A stretch of 46,879 nt of DNA. Origin: a virus. The notes beneath the pieces were generated by a model. That model had not been told where the DNA came from. It ran no database searches and worked only from the letters and a program-made list of their open reading frames with translations. Both the position numbers and the translations under genes were made by a program. The stretch is taken from the IMG/VR virus record IMGVR_UViG_3300005253_000246, positions 1-46,879 of that record. One strand, written 5' to 3'. This document shows positions 46,223-46,879 of this stretch, piece after piece; within the stretch, counting starts at the first letter, position 1, and each line of letters starts with the position of its first letter.

Positions 46223-46879
46223 TAGGTTCTCCTATCCTCAACTGCTACTCTATCATATAGTTCTACCCTAGCATCATGAGGAATAACCAACCTAGCACCC
46301 AGTATCTCAGATTTTAGTTTTGTCATAATGGCTGCTGCCCTATTATCAGCATCAACTTGTTTGGTAATACTACCTGCAAGAAACACCTCTACAATCTCAG
46401 CATATCTATCTATCTGACCCTGGTCTTTAGTTGGAGTACTTACTATCAATGGAAAGCTTGGTGTATTCCAATCACCAGTAACAGGGTCCTGGTTACACAA
46501 TACTACTACATTGTTGGGGATAAGGAGAATAGACTTCTCGGTATGCTCTGTGAACCAATGGGCCTTGTAGGAATAATAAGTCTCATCAATAGAATTATCA
46601 ACCTCAGGAAATATACACTGGAAAGTCTTACCAGTCTTGGGCCTTAGATATTCTTTGGTCATCCATATTAGCCTATACAACAAAGCAGCAGCATTTTCAA
46701 AGGGTAGTTTGTTGACGGTAAATACAGGCTTAAATTTATCTACGATGCCATCGTCTGGAGGAGAATCCTCTAATATCCAGCCCAATGCTCCCTCGATAAT
46801 GAGTTCAATTAGCCCATATACGGTTTTGGTTTTATTAAAAATATTACCATAAGGCTGACCCTCCAAATCCGAGCCATCC
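46222..46879 (-). CDS. Hub-like virion protein B2, N-terminus cut by the right edge
   Basis: Open to the window edge; 218 codons are present. Clearly homologous to residues ~150-396 of B1 (shared PVF.VNKLPFENAA, LYRLIWMTKEYLR, KTFQCI(Y/F)P, SILLIPN..VVLCNQDP, RLVIPHD(S/A)RVELYD). It carries one copy of the 37-residue unit that is duplicated in B1. About 150 N-terminal residues lie outside the window. Confidence 0.75.
   Translation of the reverse strand, partial: DGSDLEGQPYGNIFNKTKTVYGLIELIIEGALGWILEDSPPDDGIVDKFKPVFTVNKLPFENAAALLYRLIWMTKEYLRPKTGKTFQCIFPEVDNSIDETYYSYKAHWFTEHTEKSILLIPNNVVVLCNQDPVTGDWNTPSFPLIVSTPTKDQGQIDRYAEIVEVFLAGSITKQVDADNRAAAIMTKLKSEILGARLVIPHDARVELYDRVAVEDRRT
46765..46879. 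repeat. Right-edge repeat, identical to 1924-2038
   Basis: The last 115 bases equal 1924-2038 exactly and most of 1829-1927. The contig stops inside the repeated unit of the B genes, the mirror of the situation at the left edge. Confidence 0.9.

Noticed and set aside
1-46879. CRISPR array or anti-CRISPR/Cas locus
   Set aside because: No regularly spaced repeats are present; the Cas4-like nuclease stands alone in a recombination cluster.

Overview
The window is a bacteriophage genome, or most of one, from a metagenome-style contig. It is densely packed, moderately AT-rich, uses strong AAGGAGG-type ribosome binding sites and standard stop codons (TAA, TAG and TGA all terminate genes), and carries consensus sigma70 promoters (TTGACA-17-TATAAT). 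This points to a bacterial host. A GAAC-N4-GTTC palindrome of the LexA type used by Gram-positive and related bacteria is a weak hint about the host group; nothing else fixes it. No tape-measure or tail-tube gene is recognisable, so a short-tailed (podovirus-like) virion is the best guess. Both ends lie inside repeats: bases 1-77 equal 44887-44963, and 46765-46879 equal 1924-2038. The contig therefore probably broke in a duplicated tail-gene cassette of a circular or circularly permuted genome.

Layout. Bases 1-21868 (minus strand) are the virion arm, transcribed leftward from a divergent control region at 21869-22042: small terminase, a TTG-started membrane-anchored protein, two tiny basic or zinc-ribbon proteins, large terminase, portal, a giant 2573-residue virion protein interrupted by an intein, scaffold, major capsid protein, two Bbp16-like capsid cement paralogues, a pair of 212-residue paralogues, small structural proteins, a LamG-like protein, then a hub-like protein (B1) and an adhesin-like protein (A1) cut by the left edge. 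The cassette reappears at the right end (B2 cut by the right edge, then A2), followed by three more structural genes ending at 42049. If the genome is circular this is one continuous late operon.

Bases 22043-42052 (plus strand) are the early/replication arm: many small proteins (about a dozen with CxxC zinc-ribbon patterns, several single-pass membrane peptides), a separately expressed 206-residue protein, a DUF7007 protein, an HTH/zinc regulator, a RepA-like ATPase, a ribbon-helix-helix-like protein, a possible ssDNA-binding protein, a Cas4-like PD-(D/E)XK nuclease, a Sak4-like ATPase, an ERCC4-type nuclease, a DNA methyltransferase and a family A DNA polymerase with 3'-5' exonuclease. Together these form a phage-encoded replication/recombination set.

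The most unusual content is regulatory RNA and the giant protein. A complete type II hammerhead ribozyme lies between two early cistrons (26325-26382). An intergenic H-type pseudoknot (28265-28331) sits upstream of a ribosome binding site, a large multi-stem RNA candidate fills 33316-33622, and a three-segment attenuator-like leader lies at 26965-27103. An 11-bp motif (RTTATGTMAAG) is repeated in three clusters, two of them directly upstream of consensus promoters. The giant protein combines an HExxH zincin-like motif, an R-S-E arginine ADP-ribosyltransferase signature and a LAGLIDADG intein in the position behind the portal where MuF-type proteins occur, so it is a candidate ejected effector.
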